A DNA stretch of 64,000 nucleotides from Limnoglobus roseus (lineage in GTDB: Bacteria; Planctomycetota; Planctomycetia; Gemmatales; Gemmataceae), in assembly GCF_008254045.1 (NCBI RefSeq), contig NZ_CP042425.1, positions 3,720,001 to 3,784,000 of the forward strand. Reading direction: 5' to 3'. Below, piece by piece: positions 8,714 through 20,700 of this stretch (positions are counted from its first letter, which is position 1; the number at the start of each line of letters is the position of its first letter). Both the position numbers and the translations under genes were made by a program. The notes under the pieces are model-generated. The model saw nothing but the letters and a program-made list of their open reading frames with translations. It ran no database searches and was not told where the DNA came from.

Positions 8714-11700
8714 GTGAACAAAACCACGATTAGCCAATCGGAACTCCCTCCGTCCAATTCCGTGGATGATACTGACAAACTCTCGAAGGCGAAACTTCGG
8801 GGCAAGTCGAAGGCTTCGTTGGATCCCGCGGACACTCCCTCGGAGAACTCGGGGGACGCCCGGGCGCGGCTGATTCTCTCGGCAATCATCGCGTTTCGGG
8901 ATGGAAATTTCTCAACTCGGCTACCCGCGGACTGGGCCGGCACGGACGGGCGAATCGCCGAGGCTTTCAATCAAACCATCGCACACGAGGATCGGATCGC
9001 TCAAGAAGTGGCGCGGTTGAGTTTGACGGTCGGAAAGGAAGGGCGGCTCAAACAGCGTATGTCGGTGCCGGGGGCCATCGGTGGGTGGGCCTCGAAGATT
9101 GACTCGTTGAACACGCTGCTCGACGACTTGGTGCGGCCGACGACGGACGTCGCTCGGACCATCGGCGCGGTGGCCAAGGGGGATCTTGGGCAATCGATGG
9201 ACCTGGAGGTCGACGGGCGACCGCTCAAGGGCGAATTCCTGCGGTCGGCGAAGCTCGTGAATTCGATGATCGAGCAACTGTCGGTTTTCACGTCCGAGGT
9301 GACGCGCGTCGCCCGCGAGGTCGGCACCGAGGGCAAGCTCGGGGGGCAGGCCAAGGTCAAGGGCGTGTCGGGCGTGTGGAAGGAACTGACCGAGTCCGTC
9401 AATCAGATGGCCGGCAACCTCACGGCCCAGGTGCGGAACATCGCGGACGTGACGATCGCGGTGGCGAACGGGGACTTGTCGAAGAAGATCACCGTCGACG
9501 TCCGCGGGGAGATCCTCCAGCTCAAGGAGGCCATTAATACGATGGTCGACCAACTCCGCTCGTTCGCCTCGGAAGTCACCCGTGTGGCCCGCGAGGTCGG
9601 CACCGACGGGCGGCTCGGGGGGCAGGCGGTGGTCCCCGGGGTGGCCGGGACGTGGAAGGACCTGACGGACTCCGTGAACGCGATGGCGACCAACCTCACG
9701 GCCCAGGTCCGGAACATCGCGACCGTGACTACGGCGGTGGCGCGGGGCGACCTGTCGCGGAAGATCACGGTGGACGTGAAGGGGGAAATCCTGGAGCTCA
9801 AGGAGACCATCAACACGATGGTCGACCAGCTGAACGGTTTCGCGTCGGAGGTGACGCGGGTGGCCCGGGAGGTTGGCACCGAGGGGAAGCTCGGCGGCCA
9901 GGCCCAGGTGGGCGGCGTCGCCGGCACGTGGAAGGACCTCACCGACTCTGTGAACTCGATGGCGTCGAACCTGACCGGCCAGGTCCGGAACATCGCGGAG
10001 GTGACGACGGCGGTGGCGAAGGGGGATCTGTCGCGGAAGATCACGGTGGACGTGAAGGGCGAGATCTTGGAGTTGAAGAACACGATCAACACGATGGTCG
10101 ACCAGCTGAACGGGTTCGCGTCGGAGGTGACGCGGGTGGCCCGGGAGGTGGGGACGGAGGGGAAGCTCGGGGGGCAGGCGGCGGTGCCCGGGGTGGCCGG
10201 GACGTGGAAGGACCTGACGGACAACGTGAACTTCATGGCGTCGAACCTGACCGGCCAGGTCCGGAACATCGCCGACGTCACCACGGCGGTGGCGAAGGGG
10301 GATCTGTCGCGGAAGATCACGGTGGACGTGAAGGGCGAGATCTTGGAGTTGAAGAACACGATCAACACGATGGTCGACCAGCTCAACGGGTTCGCGTCGG
10401 AGGTGACGCGGGTGGCCCGGGAGGTCGGCACCGAGGGCGAACTCGGCGGCCAAGCCGAGGTCCGCGGCGTGGCCGGGACGTGGAAGGACCTGACGGACTC
10501 GGTGAACGCGATGGCGACCAACCTGACCGCCCAGGTCCGGAACATTGCCGACGTCACCACGGCGGTAGCCAACGGCGACCTGTCCCGGAAGATCACCGTC
10601 GTGGTACGCGGGGAAATCCTGGAGCTAAAGAACACGATCAACACGATGGTCGACCAGCTCAACGGCTTCGCCGGCGAGGTCAGCCGGGTGGCCCGAGAGG
10701 TGGGGACCGACGGCAAGCTCGGGGGCCAGGCGGAGGTGCCCGGGGTGGCCGGGACGTGGAAGGACCTGACGGACAACGTGAACTCGATGGCGTCGAACCT
10801 GACCGGCCAGGTTCGGAACATCGCCAACGTGGCGACGGCGGTGGCCAACGGCGACCTGTCCAAGAAGATCACGGTGGACGTGAAGGGCGAGATCCTGGAG
10901 TTGAAGAACACGCTCAACACGATGGTCGACCAGCTGAACGGTTTCGCGTCGGAAGTGAGCAGAGTCGCCCGGGAGGTGGGCACCGAGGGCAAACTCGGCG
11001 GCCAAGCCCAGGTCCGCGGCGTGGCCGGGACGTGGAAGGATCTCACCGACAACGTGAACTCGATGGCGAACAACCTCACCTCGCAGGTTCGGAACATCGC
11101 GGAGGTGACGACGGCGGTGGCGAAGGGGGATCTGTCGCGGAAGATCACGGTGGACGTGAAGGGCGAGATCTTGGAGTTGAAGAACACGATCAACACGATG
11201 GTCGACCAGCTCAACGGGTTCGCGTCGGAGGTGACGCGGGTGGCCCGGGAGGTGGGGACGGAGGGGAAGCTCGGGGGCCAGGCGGCGGTGCCCGGGGTGG
11301 CCGGGACGTGGAAGGACCTGACGGACAACGTGAACTTCATGGCGTCGAACCTGACCGGCCAGGTCCGGAACATCGCCGACGTGGCCACGGCCATCGCCCG
11401 CGGCGACCTGTCCCGGAAGATCACCGTCGAAGTGAAGGGCGAGATCCTTCAGCTCAAGGAAACCATGAACACCATGGTCGACCAGCTCAATGCCTTCGCC
11501 GGCGAGGTCAGCCGGGTGGCCCGGGAGGTGGGGACGGACGGCAAGCTCGGGGGGCAGGCGGCGGTGCCCGGGGTGGCCGGGACGTGGAAGGACCTGACGG
11601 ACAACGTCAACTCGATGGCGAACAACCTCACTTCGCAGGTGCGGAACATCGCGGACGTGACGATCGCGGTGGCGAACGGTGACCTGTCGAAGAAGATCAC

Positions 11701-14700
11701 GGTGGACGTCCGCGGGGAGATCCTCCAACTCAAGGAAACCATCAACACCATGGTCGACCAACTCCGCTCGTTCGCGGCGGAAGTCAGCCGGGTGGCCCGG
11801 GAGGTGGGGACGGACGGCAAGCTCGGGGGGCAGGCGGCGGTGCCCGGGGTGGCCGGGACGTGGAAGGACCTGACGGACAACGTGAACTCGATGGCGTCGA
11901 ACCTGACCGGCCAGGTCCGGAACATCGCCGACGTGGCCACGGCCATCGCCCGCGGCGACCTGTCCCGGAAGATCACGGTGGACGTGAAGGGCGAGATCCT
12001 TCAGCTCAAGGAAACCATGAACACCATGGTCGACCAGCTTTCGGCCTTCGCGTCGGAGGTGACGCGGGTGGCCCGGGAGGTGGGGACGGAGGGCAAGCTC
12101 GGGGGGCAGGCGGCGGTGCCCGGGGTGGCCGGGACGTGGAAGGACCTGACGGATAACGTGAACTCGATGGCTTCGAACCTGACCGGCCAGGTCCGGAACA
12201 TCGCGGACGTGACGATCGCGGTGGCGAACGGTGACTTGTCGAAGAAGATCACCGTCGACGTCCGCGGGGAGATCCTCCAACTCAAGGAAACCATCAACAC
12301 CATGGTGGAGCAACTCCGCTCGTTCGCCTCGGAGGTCACCCGCGTCGCCCGCGAGGTCGGCACGGAAGGCCGTTTGGGCGTGCAGGCGGTGGTGCCCGGG
12401 GTGGCCGGCACCTGGAAGGATCTGACCGACTCGGTGAACACGATGGGGGCCAACCTCACCGCCCAGGTCCGGAACATCGCGGAGGTCACGACCGCCGTCG
12501 CGCGGGGCGACCTGAACCGGAAGATCACGGTGGACGTGAAGGGGGAGATCCTGGAGCTGAAGAACACGATCAACACGATGGTCGATCAGCTCAACTCCTT
12601 CGCGGGCGAAGTCACCCGAGTGGCCCGGGAGGTCGGCACGGAGGGCAAGCTCGGCGGTCAGGCCCAGGTTTCCGGCGTGGGCGGGACGTGGAAGGACCTC
12701 ACCGACAACGTCAACTTCATGGCATCGAACCTCACCGAACAAGTCCGCGGGATCGTGAAAGTGGTCACCGCCGTGGCCAACGGGAGTTTGAGCCAACGCC
12801 TTACCGTGCAGGCCAAGGGTGAGGTCGCCGCGCTCGCCGACACCATCAACAACATGACGGACACGCTGGCGACCTTCGCCGACCAAGTGACTAACGTCGC
12901 GCGCGAAGTCGGCGTGGACGGGCGGTTGGGCGGGCAGGCCAACGTCCCCGGGGCCGCCGGCACGTGGAAGGACCTCACCGGCAACGTCAACCTTCTCGCC
13001 GCCAATCTCACCACGCAGGTCCGCGCCATCGCCGAGGTCGCCACGGCGGTGACCAAGGGCGACCTCACCCGCTCCATTCAGGTCGAGACCCGCGGGGAAG
13101 TTGCGGAACTGAAGGACAACATCAACACGATGATTTTCAACTTGCGCGAAACGACCGAGCGCAACCGGGAGCAGGACTGGCTGAAAACGAACCTCGCGAA
13201 ATTCACCGGCATGCTCCAGGGCCAACGCGAGCTGAAGACCGTGGGCCAGATGCTCCTCAGCGAGCTGACGCCGCTCGTCAAGGCCTACCAGAGCACGATC
13301 TACCACATGGTCGGGACCGGCGAGAATACCCAGCTCCAATTGCTCTCGAGCTACGGGCACAAGGGCAAACGGACGATGGAAACGATCGAAATCGGCGAGG
13401 GCCTCGCCGGCCAGTGCGCGGTCGAAAAGAAGCGGATCCTCCTCAGCGACGTGCCGCCCGATTTCATCACCATCTCCTCCAGCCTCGGGGAAGCCCGGCA
13501 CGTCAGTATCATCGTGCTCCCGGTCCTCTTCGAAGGGCAGGTCAAGGCCGTCATTGAACTTGCCACCCTCCACCCCTTCACCGACGTCAACATCACCTTC
13601 CTCGAACTGCTCACCCAGAGCATCGGCGCGGTCTTCAACACGATCGAAGCGACCATGCGGACGGAGGGGTTGCTCACGCAGTCGCAGCAGCTGACCGTGG
13701 AATTGCAGTCTCGCCAAAGCGAACTCCAAAACACGAACGAAGAACTCGGGACCAAGGCGAAGCTGTTGGCCGAGCAGAACGCCGAGGTAGAGCGAAAAAA
13801 TGCCGAGGTCGAGCAGGCCCGTCACGCGCTCGAGGAAAAGGCCGCCGAACTGGCGCTGACCTCGAAGTATAAATCCGAATTCCTGGCGAACATGTCCCAC
13901 GAACTGCGGACGCCGCTCAACTCCATCTTGATCCTCAGCCAACAACTGGCCGAGAACTACCCGGGCAACTTGTCGAGCAAGCAGATCGAATTTTCTCGGA
14001 ACATCAACTCGTCCGGTTCCGACCTCTTGCACCTCATCAACGACATCCTTGACCTCTCGAAGATCGAATCCGGGACGGTGACCGTCGAGGTCGAGGAAAT
14101 TCCCTTCCCCGGCCTCCGAGACAACATCGACCGGAACTTCCGGCACGTGGCCGAGGCCAAGCACCTGCCGTTCCACGTCCACTTCTCCGAGAACTTGCCA
14201 CCGTTCTTGGACAGCGACCCGAAGCGGCTCTTGCAAATCCTCAAGAACCTGCTCTCCAACGCAGTCAAGTTCACCGCCCACGGTCACGTCGACGTCCGGG
14301 TGGGCCTCGCGACGCAGGGTTGGACTCCGGATCACCCGTCCCTCGGCAAGGCGGGTCAAGTGATCGCCTTTGCCGTCGAGGACACGGGGATCGGAATCGC
14401 CCCGGAGAAGCAGCGGATCATTTTCGAGGCGTTTCAACAGGCCGACGCCGGGACCTCCCGCAAGTACGGCGGCACCGGCCTCGGCCTCGCCATCAGTCGC
14501 GAGTTGGCCCTACTACTCGGCGGCGAGATCAAGCTCGCCAGCGTCCACGGGCAGGGCAGCACGTTCACCCTCTATCTGCCCGTGCACTACACCGGGTCCA
14601 ACGGCGCGCGGGCCGGACTGGCCAAGGGCGGCCCGTCCTCGGTGCGCGAACACACGGTTTTGCCCGCCCCGCGCGAAGACCACATCGAGGACGACCGCAG

Positions 14701-15889
14701 CACGATCGAGAAGGGCGACCTGACGCTGCTCATCATCGAGGACGATCCGCACTACGCCCGCATTCTCTTAGGGCTGGCCCGCGACAAGGGCTTCAAGGGC
14801 ATCGTCGCCAACCGGGGCGCGGTCGGCCTTTCACTCGCGCGACAGTTTCGCCCCGCCGCCATCTCACTCGACATCTTTCTCCCGGACATGCTCGGCTGGA
14901 CGGTGCTCAACCAACTCAAGCTCGACCCGGGCACACGCCACATCCCCGTGCAGATCATCACGCTCGTCGAAGAACGCCAACACGGACTCGCCCACGGGGC
15001 CTTCTCTTACCTCGTCAAGGCACCGACCACGGAGGGGTTGGAGGCGGCGTTCGACCGCATCAAAAATTTCACCGCCCCGCGGACCAAGCGACTGCTGGTC
15101 ATTGAGGACAACGACATCGAGCGTCAATCCATTGTCGAATTGATCGGCTACCGGGATCTCGAGATCGCGACGGCGGCCTCTGGCGAGGAAGCAATGGCGG
15201 CAATGACCGCCCAACCGTTCGACTGCGTGGTCCTCGACCTGCGCCTGCCGGACATGAGCGGATTCGAGTTGCTGAGTAAGATGCACGGCACGCCCGCCCT
15301 GGCGGCCGTGCCCGTGGTTGTCTTCACCGGCAAGGACTTGACCGCCGAGGAGCAATCGAAGCTCAAGGCGCTGGCCAAGAGCGTCGTCCTCAAGGACGTC
15401 CAGTCTCCCGAGCGATTGCTGGACGAGACGGCCCTGTTCCTTCACCGCATCGTCACGGACCTGCCGGCCGACAAGCAGAAAATGCTCGATCAGTTGCACA
15501 ATTCGAAGGACGTCCTCCGCGGCCGAAAAGTCCTCGTGGTCGACGACGACGCCCGCAACATCTTCGCCCTCGCCTCGCTCCTCGAGAACCATGACATGGA
15601 AGTGGTCAGCGCGACCAACGGCCGCCAGGCGATCGAGACCCTTCAAAACGGGAACGACGTGAGCATCGTGTTAATGGACATCATGATGCCCGAAATGGAC
15701 GGCTACGAAACGATGCTCAAGATTCGGAACGTCCCGAAGTTCCGCACCCTCCCCATCCTCGCCCTGACGGCGAAGGCGATGAAAGGCGACCGAGAAAAGT
15801 GCCTCGACGCCGGCGCGAGCGACTACATCGCCAAGCCGGTGAACAGCGATCAACTCTTGTCACTGATGCGCGTGTGGCTCTTCCGCTGA
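8714..15889 (+). CDS. Giant cytosolic hybrid histidine kinase: poly-HAMP, GAF, HisKA, HATPase, three REC
   Basis: A 2391-aa sensor kinase from a GTG start. Residues about 100-195 form a degenerate HAMP-type unit. Fourteen strongly conserved 92-aa units follow (about 195-1482), each with a [15 protein letters not shown] and GEI-LK pattern. A GAF domain lies at about 1510-1650 and a coiled coil at about 1660-1715. The HisKA H-box [10 protein letters not shown] carries phospho-acceptor His1729. The ATPase domain has EDTGIGI and [10 protein letters not shown]. Three receivers carry acceptors Asp2053, Asp2175 and Asp2322. No membrane segment or signal peptide is visible, so it is cytosolic, like group III (Nik1-type) osmosensing hybrid kinases of fungi and their bacterial relatives. 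A second hybrid kinase begins 48 bases downstream. The signal sensed is not evident. Confidence 0.93.
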   Translation: MNKTTISQSELPPSNSVDDTDKLSKAKLRGKSKASLDPADTPSENSGDARARLILSAIIAFRDGNFSTRLPADWAGTDGRIAEAFNQTIAHEDRIAQEVARLSLTVGKEGRLKQRMSVPGAIGGWASKIDSLNTLLDDLVRPTTDVARTIGAVAKGDLGQSMDLEVDGRPLKGEFLRSAKLVNSMIEQLSVFTSEVTRVAREVGTEGKLGGQAKVKGVSGVWKELTESVNQMAGNLTAQVRNIADVTIAVANGDLSKKITVDVRGEILQLKEAINTMVDQLRSFASEVTRVAREVGTDGRLGGQAVVPGVAGTWKDLTDSVNAMATNLTAQVRNIATVTTAVARGDLSRKITVDVKGEILELKETINTMVDQLNGFASEVTRVAREVGTEGKLGGQAQVGGVAGTWKDLTDSVNSMASNLTGQVRNIAEVTTAVAKGDLSRKITVDVKGEILELKNTINTMVDQLNGFASEVTRVAREVGTEGKLGGQAAVPGVAGTWKDLTDNVNFMASNLTGQVRNIADVTTAVAKGDLSRKITVDVKGEILELKNTINTMVDQLNGFASEVTRVAREVGTEGELGGQAEVRGVAGTWKDLTDSVNAMATNLTAQVRNIADVTTAVANGDLSRKITVVVRGEILELKNTINTMVDQLNGFAGEVSRVAREVGTDGKLGGQAEVPGVAGTWKDLTDNVNSMASNLTGQVRNIANVATAVANGDLSKKITVDVKGEILELKNTLNTMVDQLNGFASEVSRVAREVGTEGKLGGQAQVRGVAGTWKDLTDNVNSMANNLTSQVRNIAEVTTAVAKGDLSRKITVDVKGEILELKNTINTMVDQLNGFASEVTRVAREVGTEGKLGGQAAVPGVAGTWKDLTDNVNFMASNLTGQVRNIADVATAIARGDLSRKITVEVKGEILQLKETMNTMVDQLNAFAGEVSRVAREVGTDGKLGGQAAVPGVAGTWKDLTDNVNSMANNLTSQVRNIADVTIAVANGDLSKKITVDVRGEILQLKETINTMVDQLRSFAAEVSRVAREVGTDGKLGGQAAVPGVAGTWKDLTDNVNSMASNLTGQVRNIADVATAIARGDLSRKITVDVKGEILQLKETMNTMVDQLSAFASEVTRVAREVGTEGKLGGQAAVPGVAGTWKDLTDNVNSMASNLTGQVRNIADVTIAVANGDLSKKITVDVRGEILQLKETINTMVEQLRSFASEVTRVAREVGTEGRLGVQAVVPGVAGTWKDLTDSVNTMGANLTAQVRNIAEVTTAVARGDLNRKITVDVKGEILELKNTINTMVDQLNSFAGEVTRVAREVGTEGKLGGQAQVSGVGGTWKDLTDNVNFMASNLTEQVRGIVKVVTAVANGSLSQRLTVQAKGEVAALADTINNMTDTLATFADQVTNVAREVGVDGRLGGQANVPGAAGTWKDLTGNVNLLAANLTTQVRAIAEVATAVTKGDLTRSIQVETRGEVAELKDNINTMIFNLRETTERNREQDWLKTNLAKFTGMLQGQRELKTVGQMLLSELTPLVKAYQSTIYHMVGTGENTQLQLLSSYGHKGKRTMETIEIGEGLAGQCAVEKKRILLSDVPPDFITISSSLGEARHVSIIVLPVLFEGQVKAVIELATLHPFTDVNITFLELLTQSIGAVFNTIEATMRTEGLLTQSQQLTVELQSRQSELQNTNEELGTKAKLLAEQNAEVERKNAEVEQARHALEEKAAELALTSKYKSEFLANMSHELRTPLNSILILSQQLAENYPGNLSSKQIEFSRNINSSGSDLLHLINDILDLSKIESGTVTVEVEEIPFPGLRDNIDRNFRHVAEAKHLPFHVHFSENLPPFLDSDPKRLLQILKNLLSNAVKFTAHGHVDVRVGLATQGWTPDHPSLGKAGQVIAFAVEDTGIGIAPEKQRIIFEAFQQADAGTSRKYGGTGLGLAISRELALLLGGEIKLASVHGQGSTFTLYLPVHYTGSNGARAGLAKGGPSSVREHTVLPAPREDHIEDDRSTIEKGDLTLLIIEDDPHYARILLGLARDKGFKGIVANRGAVGLSLARQFRPAAISLDIFLPDMLGWTVLNQLKLDPGTRHIPVQIITLVEERQHGLAHGAFSYLVKAPTTEGLEAAFDRIKNFTAPRTKRLLVIEDNDIERQSIVELIGYRDLEIATAASGEEAMAAMTAQPFDCVVLDLRLPDMSGFELLSKMHGTPALAAVPVVVFTGKDLTAEEQSKLKALAKSVVLKDVQSPERLLDETALFLHRIVTDLPADKQKMLDQLHNSKDVLRGRKVLVVDDDARNIFALASLLENHDMEVVSATNGRQAIETLQNGNDVSIVLMDIMMPEMDGYETMLKIRNVPKFRTLPILALTAKAMKGDREKCLDAGASDYIAKPVNSDQLLSLMRVWLFR
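9296..13159 (+). repeat. Fourteen in-frame 276-bp tandem repeats encoding HAMP-type units
   Basis: The codons for E-V-(T/S)-R-V-A-R-E-V recur every 276 bases, from about 9296 to about 12884. Fourteen copies fill 3864 bases without a frame break. Middle copies are nearly identical at the DNA level, and the last two are more diverged (for example [13 protein letters not shown] in copy 13). An older, poorly conserved unit precedes the array at about 9010-9295. The size and perfect phase show that the copies were amplified as whole protein repeats. Confidence 0.9.
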
Positions 15890-15937
15890 CAACTCGCGAA
15901 CGGTCGATGATCGCAAGACACGAAGGAGCCAGACGCC

Positions 15938-17668
15938 ATGAGCACAAACGCCACCGCCCCGCCGGACGATCCGACACCCGATCCGCAACGGCGGCCAAGC
16001 ACCGCGGTCGAAGGACCGGCTTCCGCCCGCGGTCACGAGGCCATCAACATTCTGATCGTGGACGATGAGCCTAAGAATCTCACGGTCCTCGAGACGATCT
16101 TGGACGAACCCGAGTACCGACTGTTCCGGGCCGAATCCGCCGACCAGGCACTGCTCGCACTCATCCAGGATGAATTCGCGCTCCTGATCTTGGACATCCG
16201 GATGCCCGGCATGACCGGTTTCGAGTTGGCCCAGCTGATCAAGGAACGCAAGAAGACCGCCCACGTGCCCATCATCTTCCTCACCGCGTATTACAACGAA
16301 GACCAGCACGTTATCGAGGGCTACGGCACCGGCGCGGTGGACTACCTCCATAAGCCTGTGAATCCGACGATCCTTCGCTCGAAAGTCGCCGTTTTCGCCG
16401 AACTGCACCGCATCAGTCGCGAGGTCGCAATGGCCAACCGGGCCTTGCTCGCCGAGGTGTCCGAGCGCCGCCGGGCCGAGGAGCGGTTGCGCGAGCTGAA
16501 CGACAACCTCGAGCGGCGCGTGTTGGACCGTACGGAAGCCCTCCGCGCCTCCGACCGCCGCAAGGACGAGTTTCTGGCGACACTAGCTCACGAACTCCGC
16601 AACCCTCTCGCCCCTGTCCGCAACGCCGTCCAAGTTCTCGACCTAAAGGGGCCGGCGATACCCGAGGTGAAGTGGGCGAAGGAAGTCATCGACCGGCAAA
16701 TGCTGGCCATGACCCGACTCATTGACGACCTGATGGATGTGAGCCGCATCAGCCGCGGGAAGATCAAGTTGAAGAAGGAGCGGGTCGAGCTCGCACGGGT
16801 CGTGCAGGCGGCCATCGAGTCGAGCCGGCCGCTCATCGAGAAGGAAGGGCACGAGTTGATTGTGCGCTTCCCGCCGCAATCCATTCTCCTGGACGGCGAC
16901 GCGGTGCGGTTGGCCCAGGTGTTCCTCAATCTCCTGAACAACGCCGCCAAGTTCAGCCCGAGCGCGGGCCGCATCGAACTGGTCGCAAAGCGGCTCGGCA
17001 ACGACGTGGTGGTGTCGGTGAAGGACAACGGCATCGGCATCTCCGCCGCTCACCGGGAATCCGTTTTTGAAATGTTTTCGCAGGTCGAGGGCGCCCTCTC
17101 CCGGTCACAGGGCGGGCTGGGCATTGGCCTCTGCTTGGTGAAACGCCTCGTCGAAATGCACGACGGCCGGGTGGAGGTCAACAGCGACGGCCCGGGGCAG
17201 GGGAGTGAGTTCTTGGTCCGGCTCCCGGTACTCACGGATTCGTCAGCCCCCGCCGAGATCGACGAGGGGGAAATCGACCGGGCGATACCGCCTTCCGCCC
17301 TGCGCGTCCTGGTCGTGGACGACAATCGCGACGCCGCCTCGAGTCTCATGATGCTGCTCGAGGCCGTTGGTAACACGGTCTACGTGGCCCACGACGGCGA
17401 GGGGGCCGTCGAGGCGGCGGACAAGTACCGTCCTCAAGTCGTGCTGCTCGACATCGGCCTTCCGAAAATGAACGGCTATGATGCGGCCCGAACGATTCGG
17501 CGAGAGCAGTGGGGCCAGAAGATGGTTCTCATCGCCATGACGGGTTGGGGGCAGGACGAGGACAAGCGTAAGTCGGCGGAGGCCGGGTTCGATCGACACA
17601 TGGTCAAGCCGGTGGACCCGCGGTCGTTGATAACCCTCCTGAATGAAATACACCTCCCGAAGAGTTAA
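15938..17668 (+). CDS. Hybrid histidine kinase/response regulator (REC-HisKA-HATPase-REC)
   Basis: A 576-aa protein from an ATG preceded by GAAGGAG. The N-terminal receiver (residues about 35-155) has ILIVDDEP and phospho-acceptor Asp86. A coiled coil follows at 165-205, then HisKA with LAHELRNPLAP (His218) and an ATPase domain with DNGIGIS and GGLGIGL. The C-terminal receiver has VLVVDDN and Asp505. There are no membrane segments. The REC-first layout suggests it is regulated by phosphotransfer rather than by a ligand domain. With only 48 bases between the genes it very likely forms an operon with the poly-HAMP kinase, whose three receivers could exchange phosphate with it. The partner output is not visible. 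Confidence 0.93.
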   Translation: MSTNATAPPDDPTPDPQRRPSTAVEGPASARGHEAINILIVDDEPKNLTVLETILDEPEYRLFRAESADQALLALIQDEFALLILDIRMPGMTGFELAQLIKERKKTAHVPIIFLTAYYNEDQHVIEGYGTGAVDYLHKPVNPTILRSKVAVFAELHRISREVAMANRALLAEVSERRRAEERLRELNDNLERRVLDRTEALRASDRRKDEFLATLAHELRNPLAPVRNAVQVLDLKGPAIPEVKWAKEVIDRQMLAMTRLIDDLMDVSRISRGKIKLKKERVELARVVQAAIESSRPLIEKEGHELIVRFPPQSILLDGDAVRLAQVFLNLLNNAAKFSPSAGRIELVAKRLGNDVVVSVKDNGIGISAAHRESVFEMFSQVEGALSRSQGGLGIGLCLVKRLVEMHDGRVEVNSDGPGQGSEFLVRLPVLTDSSAPAEIDEGEIDRAIPPSALRVLVVDDNRDAASSLMMLLEAVGNTVYVAHDGEGAVEAADKYRPQVVLLDIGLPKMNGYDAARTIRREQWGQKMVLIAMTGWGQDEDKRKSAEAGFDRHMVKPVDPRSLITLLNEIHLPKS

Positions 17669-17704
17669 TCGTTCGCAATCCGGACGGCGGGCTAAGGTTT
17701 GAAG

Positions 17705-17753
17705 ACAGGACCGCGGCCGGGGTTACCTGCGGGAACCCCGGCCGCGGTCCTGT
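17705..17753. terminator. Bidirectional hairpin between convergent genes, 20-bp perfect stem
   Basis: Bases 17705-17724 pair perfectly with 17734-17753 around a 9-base loop. The hairpin lies 36 bases after the plus-strand kinase stop and 18 bases beyond the minus-strand stop at 17772. It is placed to stop transcripts from both sides. The stem contains the AGGACCGCGG core also found at 3403-3444. Confidence 0.75.
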
Positions 17754-17771
17754 TGAAACTGCCGCGGGCCG

Positions 17772-20700
17772 TTACGGCGTCTCGACGGTCACGGCCATGA
17801 CGACCGGGGCGGTCGCGTCCTTCCCCTTCACCAACTCGATCTGCTTGATCGCCGCGTCGGTCCGCTTCGGCGTGACGGCCAGGTAGCGAACCTGCTGCTG
17901 ACGCAAGGCGAACGCGAACTTCGATTCCGGCACGTCCACCCGGCGGATGTAGTCGGCGAAGTGGACGCCGTTCTTCAGTTCGTGGTCCTCCGTCGTTCCG
18001 TCGGCGTACTGCAACCGCACGATCAGGCTCACCGTCCCCTTCTCGCTCGCCGGGAAGCACCACCCGCCGATGCCGCTGAGGAAGTGGATCGCCTTCGCAG
18101 GGGTGTTGCACGGCAGCGTCACGCTCTTCGGCATCGTCGGCGGGACGTTGCCGTTCGGGCCGTTGAGCATCACCGCGTTCTTGGTCTTGTCCCCGTCGGG
18201 GTCCACGAGGGTGAACGGGATGCCCTCGAACACCTTCGGCTTCCAGTCGCGGAACACCAGCCGCTCGGCCTGGCCCGTCGGCTCGAAGAACATTCCCTTC
18301 GTCGTCACGACCGTCGCCACCTTGTCGAGCGGGATGGGCAGGTACTTGCCCTTCTGCGTGAGGAACTCCAGCAGGTTCGTGAGTTCGTCCTTCGTCAGCG
18401 TCTTCTCGAAGCCTTCCGGCATGAGCGACTTCTTCGACTCGGTCAGCTTCTCCAGGTCGTCGCGGGCGATGGCGTGCCGCTTGTTCTCGGCGTCGAGCAG
18501 TTCCACCGTCGTCTTCGACTCGGCCGCGAGCAGGCCCTGGATCGTGCGGCCGTCGATCAGCGACGCGGTGTACGCCTTGTAGTTCCCCTCCACGCTGCGG
18601 GACGGGTCGAGGACGGCGATGAGGATTTCCTCCTTCGGATGGACGGCGAAGCCGGTCAGGTCCGGGCCGATTTGGGCCCCCTCGCCGCTGTGCTTGTGGC
18701 ACTTGGCACAGTGCTGCGTGAACGCCTTCTTGCCCAGGCCGGCGTCGCCGGTCAACTTCAGGATGCCCTTGAACTGTTCGATCACCTTCTGCCGGTCCGG
18801 GTCGGGCAACCCGCCGCCGGCCGCGAGCAGCGCCTTCGCCCGCTTGGCCACATCCGCGTCCGGGTGGGCGGCGAGGGCCGTCTTCTGGTCCAGGTCGAGT
18901 AGGTCGAACCGCACTTGTCCCTTTTCGACGGCGTCGAGGAACGCCTTCGCGTTGTCGGCCCGGCCGAGGATCAGCCGCAGTGCCGCCGGCCGTGCGGCGG
19001 TCGGGAGGGTGCCGAGCTTCGCGACCAGGGCCGTGCCGGTCGTCTTCGCCTTGCTCGCCGCGAGGGCATCCAACACGCCGTTGGCGAACTCCGGCGACGC
19101 CTTCTCCGTCAGGGCGGCGACGAGCGTGTTGGCGGCGGCTTCGTCCGTCGGCAGGTACTCCATCGCTTGCCGGGCGGCGTCGAGGCGGGTTGCGTCGGCC
19201 GCCTTCGCGTCGGCGACGGTGACGAGCAAGCCCTTCGCCAACTCGGCGAGTTGGGCGTCGATGCCCTTCACGCCCCAGGTGGCGGCCAGTTTCATCATCT
19301 TGCCCCGGGCCGTCGGCGTGGCCTTCGCCAGCATCCCGGCGAACAGTTTTTCCCCTTCCGGCGAGAGCGTGAACGTCTTCCCGGCCGGCCACCCCTGGGC
19401 CAGCCCGTCGATGATCGCCGCGTCCACGGTCGGGTTCTCGCCCATCGCCTTCAGGAGCGTTTCGACCGGGTGCGTCGGGGCCGCGGTTTGGTTGTCGCTT
19501 GCCGCGGATTTAGCCTCGGCTGCGAACGCCCGGGCCACCCGCTGGATGACGCTCAACACGGTGGACGAGAGGGTGGACTGAGCCGGCAGTTTCGCGCAGC
19601 CGACCAGGAACGGGGCCGGGTGGGAGCCACCGGCGATCGTCACCGCGTCGGCGAAGTTGCGGTCGTCGAGGTAGTTCGGCCGGGCGAGGTCGGCAGCCAA
19701 CTTCGTCGGCAGTTGGGTGGACTTCGGCAGGTCGGTCAGCGCGAGGACCGCCGCCAGCCGAACGCCGGCGTCGGCGTCGATGAACGCCTTGTCGCCGAAG
19801 AGAGTGTCCGCGTCCTTGCCCCAGCCCTTCACGAGAGCTTGGATCGCGTTCTTGCGAACGACGGCCGACGGGTGGCCGACCGACCCCGCTGCCGCGCGGG
19901 TAGCGTCTGCCGGGGCCAGGGCCGACAGCGCCCACACCGCGTGGACCACGGCGTACTCCGGCGTGGCGGCGTCCTTCACGAGGGCCGTCAGCTTCTCGAC
20001 CGCCGCCGCGTCGTGCTGCTCCACCAGCAACCGTTGGGCGTTCATCCGCCAGAACATGTTGTCACCCTTCAGGGCGGCGACGAGGTCGTCTGTCGTCGCG
20101 TCCTTCAGGTTCGGCGCCTTGCCGGCGGTCGCCTTCGTGTAGACCAGCCGGTACACGCGGCCGTACTTCTTGTCCCGCAGTTCCGTCTCGTAGGCCCCGC
20201 CGCCGCCGGTCTTAAACCCGGCCGGCGTGGGGTTGTGCTGAACGATGAAGTTGTACCAGTCCAGCACCCACACGTTGCCGTCAGGGCCGACCTGGGCGTC
20301 GATGGGGGCGGCCCACTCGTCGTCGGCGGCCACGAGGTTCCAGCCGTACTTGGCGGTGAAGTCGGTGCCGCTACGGGTGAGCGGGAACGTGGCCGTCAGG
20401 TGGCCGGTCGGGTCGCTCACGAAGGCGGTCTTGTTCCAGTACTCCGGCGGGTAGTTGCGGGCCGTGTAGACCGCGCACCCGGCGGCGGCCGTGAACCCGC
20501 CGTGCCAGTCCACCTGCCGCACCTTGTCGGTGACGGCCCGGAACTTGTTGTCCGGCACGATCTGCCGCAGCACGCCTGCGGTCAGGCCGCGAACCTTCTC
20601 GTAGTAGCGGTTGGCGATCGGCATGTGCACCAGCACGCAGCCGTTGGCCGTGCTGCCGAACAGGTCGCCGTCCTCGTTGAAGGCGACGCCCCAACTGTTG

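Noticed and set aside
8347..8970. Minus-strand frame of 207 codons overlapping the start of the giant kinase
   Set aside because: Its N-terminal third is antisense to confirmed kinase coding sequence. The rest lacks third-position bias, ribosome binding site and known motifs.
9403..11424. Second minus-strand open frame of 673 codons with repeated [13 protein letters not shown]
   Set aside because: It mirrors the HAMP repeats in another antisense frame and has no start signal or known domain.
9296..13159. Regular direct repeats that could suggest a CRISPR or satellite array
   Set aside because: The period is 276 bp with no unique spacers, and every copy is in frame within one protein.
10625..14437. 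Minus-strand open frame of 1270 codons opposite the HAMP array
   Set aside because: It is Arg/His/Pro/Asp-rich and repeats with the 276-bp period of the plus-strand gene, as expected of an antisense shadow in GC-rich repeated DNA. The plus strand has intact domains throughout.
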